Positions 6,289 through 6,293 of a DNA stretch of 6,293 nt are shown here, piece after piece. A model generated the notes under the pieces. It saw only the letters and a list, made by a program, of their open reading frames with translations, was not told the DNA's origin and ran no database searches. Source of the DNA: an uncultured Flavobacteriales bacterium (GTDB taxonomy: Bacteria; Bacteroidota; Bacteroidia; Flavobacteriales; Vicingaceae). The DNA lies in contig CAMPHX010000083.1 of NCBI GenBank assembly GCA_946886085.1, positions 1 through 6,293 on the forward strand, written 5' to 3'. The translations under genes were made by a program, and so were the position numbers. Position 1 is the first letter of the stretch; each line of letters opens with the position of its first letter.

Positions 6289-6293
6289 CAGCC

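Larger units (their letters stand above)
5863..6293. other. Gene-free intergenic region between divergent promoters
   Basis: This 431-bp stretch contains no credible coding sequence. It holds the leftward operon promoter (5898-5930), AT-rich DNA with no visible structure (about 5931-6070), a degenerate tandem repeat (6071-6173), a purine-rich stretch with G-runs at 6218-6222 and 6226-6229, A-tracts (6232-6256) and a rightward promoter at the window edge. No terminator hairpin or tRNA was recognised. A small RNA cannot be excluded by eye. Confidence 0.7.

Overview
The window comes from a member of the Bacteroidota. The DNA is AT-rich and carries a type IX secretion system (T9SS) type B sorting domain, a PorP/SprF-family outer-membrane protein, an L,D-transpeptidase of the Bacteroidota type, and two promoters that match the phylum-specific TTTG / TAnnTTTG consensus. 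Shine-Dalgarno sequences are mostly absent, as is usual in this phylum. Genus and family cannot be fixed from the sequence. The subtype of the C-terminal sorting domain would fit an environmental, non-Bacteroidales lineage, but that is an impression only.

All convincing genes lie on the minus strand and read right to left. Starting from the right, a well-formed promoter (5898-5930) drives an apparent three-gene operon. The first gene encodes a small exported protein with a probable ferredoxin/HMA-like fold (5494-5862). The second encodes a 1203-residue modular surface protein: signal peptide, four PPC-like jelly-roll modules, seven Ig-like repeats and a type B T9SS sorting domain (1872-5483). 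The third encodes a PorP/SprF-family outer-membrane protein (813-1850). The gaps are only 10 and 21 bp. The likely logic is that the large protein crosses the inner membrane through Sec and the outer membrane through the T9SS, and the co-encoded PorP/SprF homologue acts as its partner for export or surface attachment. The role of the small protein is unknown.

Further left, after a 66-bp gap holding a 20-bp near-palindrome, lies an exported murein L,D-transpeptidase-like gene (66-746). It is followed after 2 bp by the first 21 codons of a GNAT-type acetyltransferase cut by the window edge (1-63).

The right end (5863-6293) has no credible gene. It holds the operon promoter, a degenerate ~50-bp tandem repeat, and a purine-rich, A-tract-rich stretch leading into a strong plus-strand promoter that ends at the window edge. 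A highly expressed gene or an RNA operon probably starts just outside. Nothing here is clearly an undescribed system. The best candidates for follow-up are the small exported protein in the adhesin operon and the palindrome in front of the transpeptidase gene.
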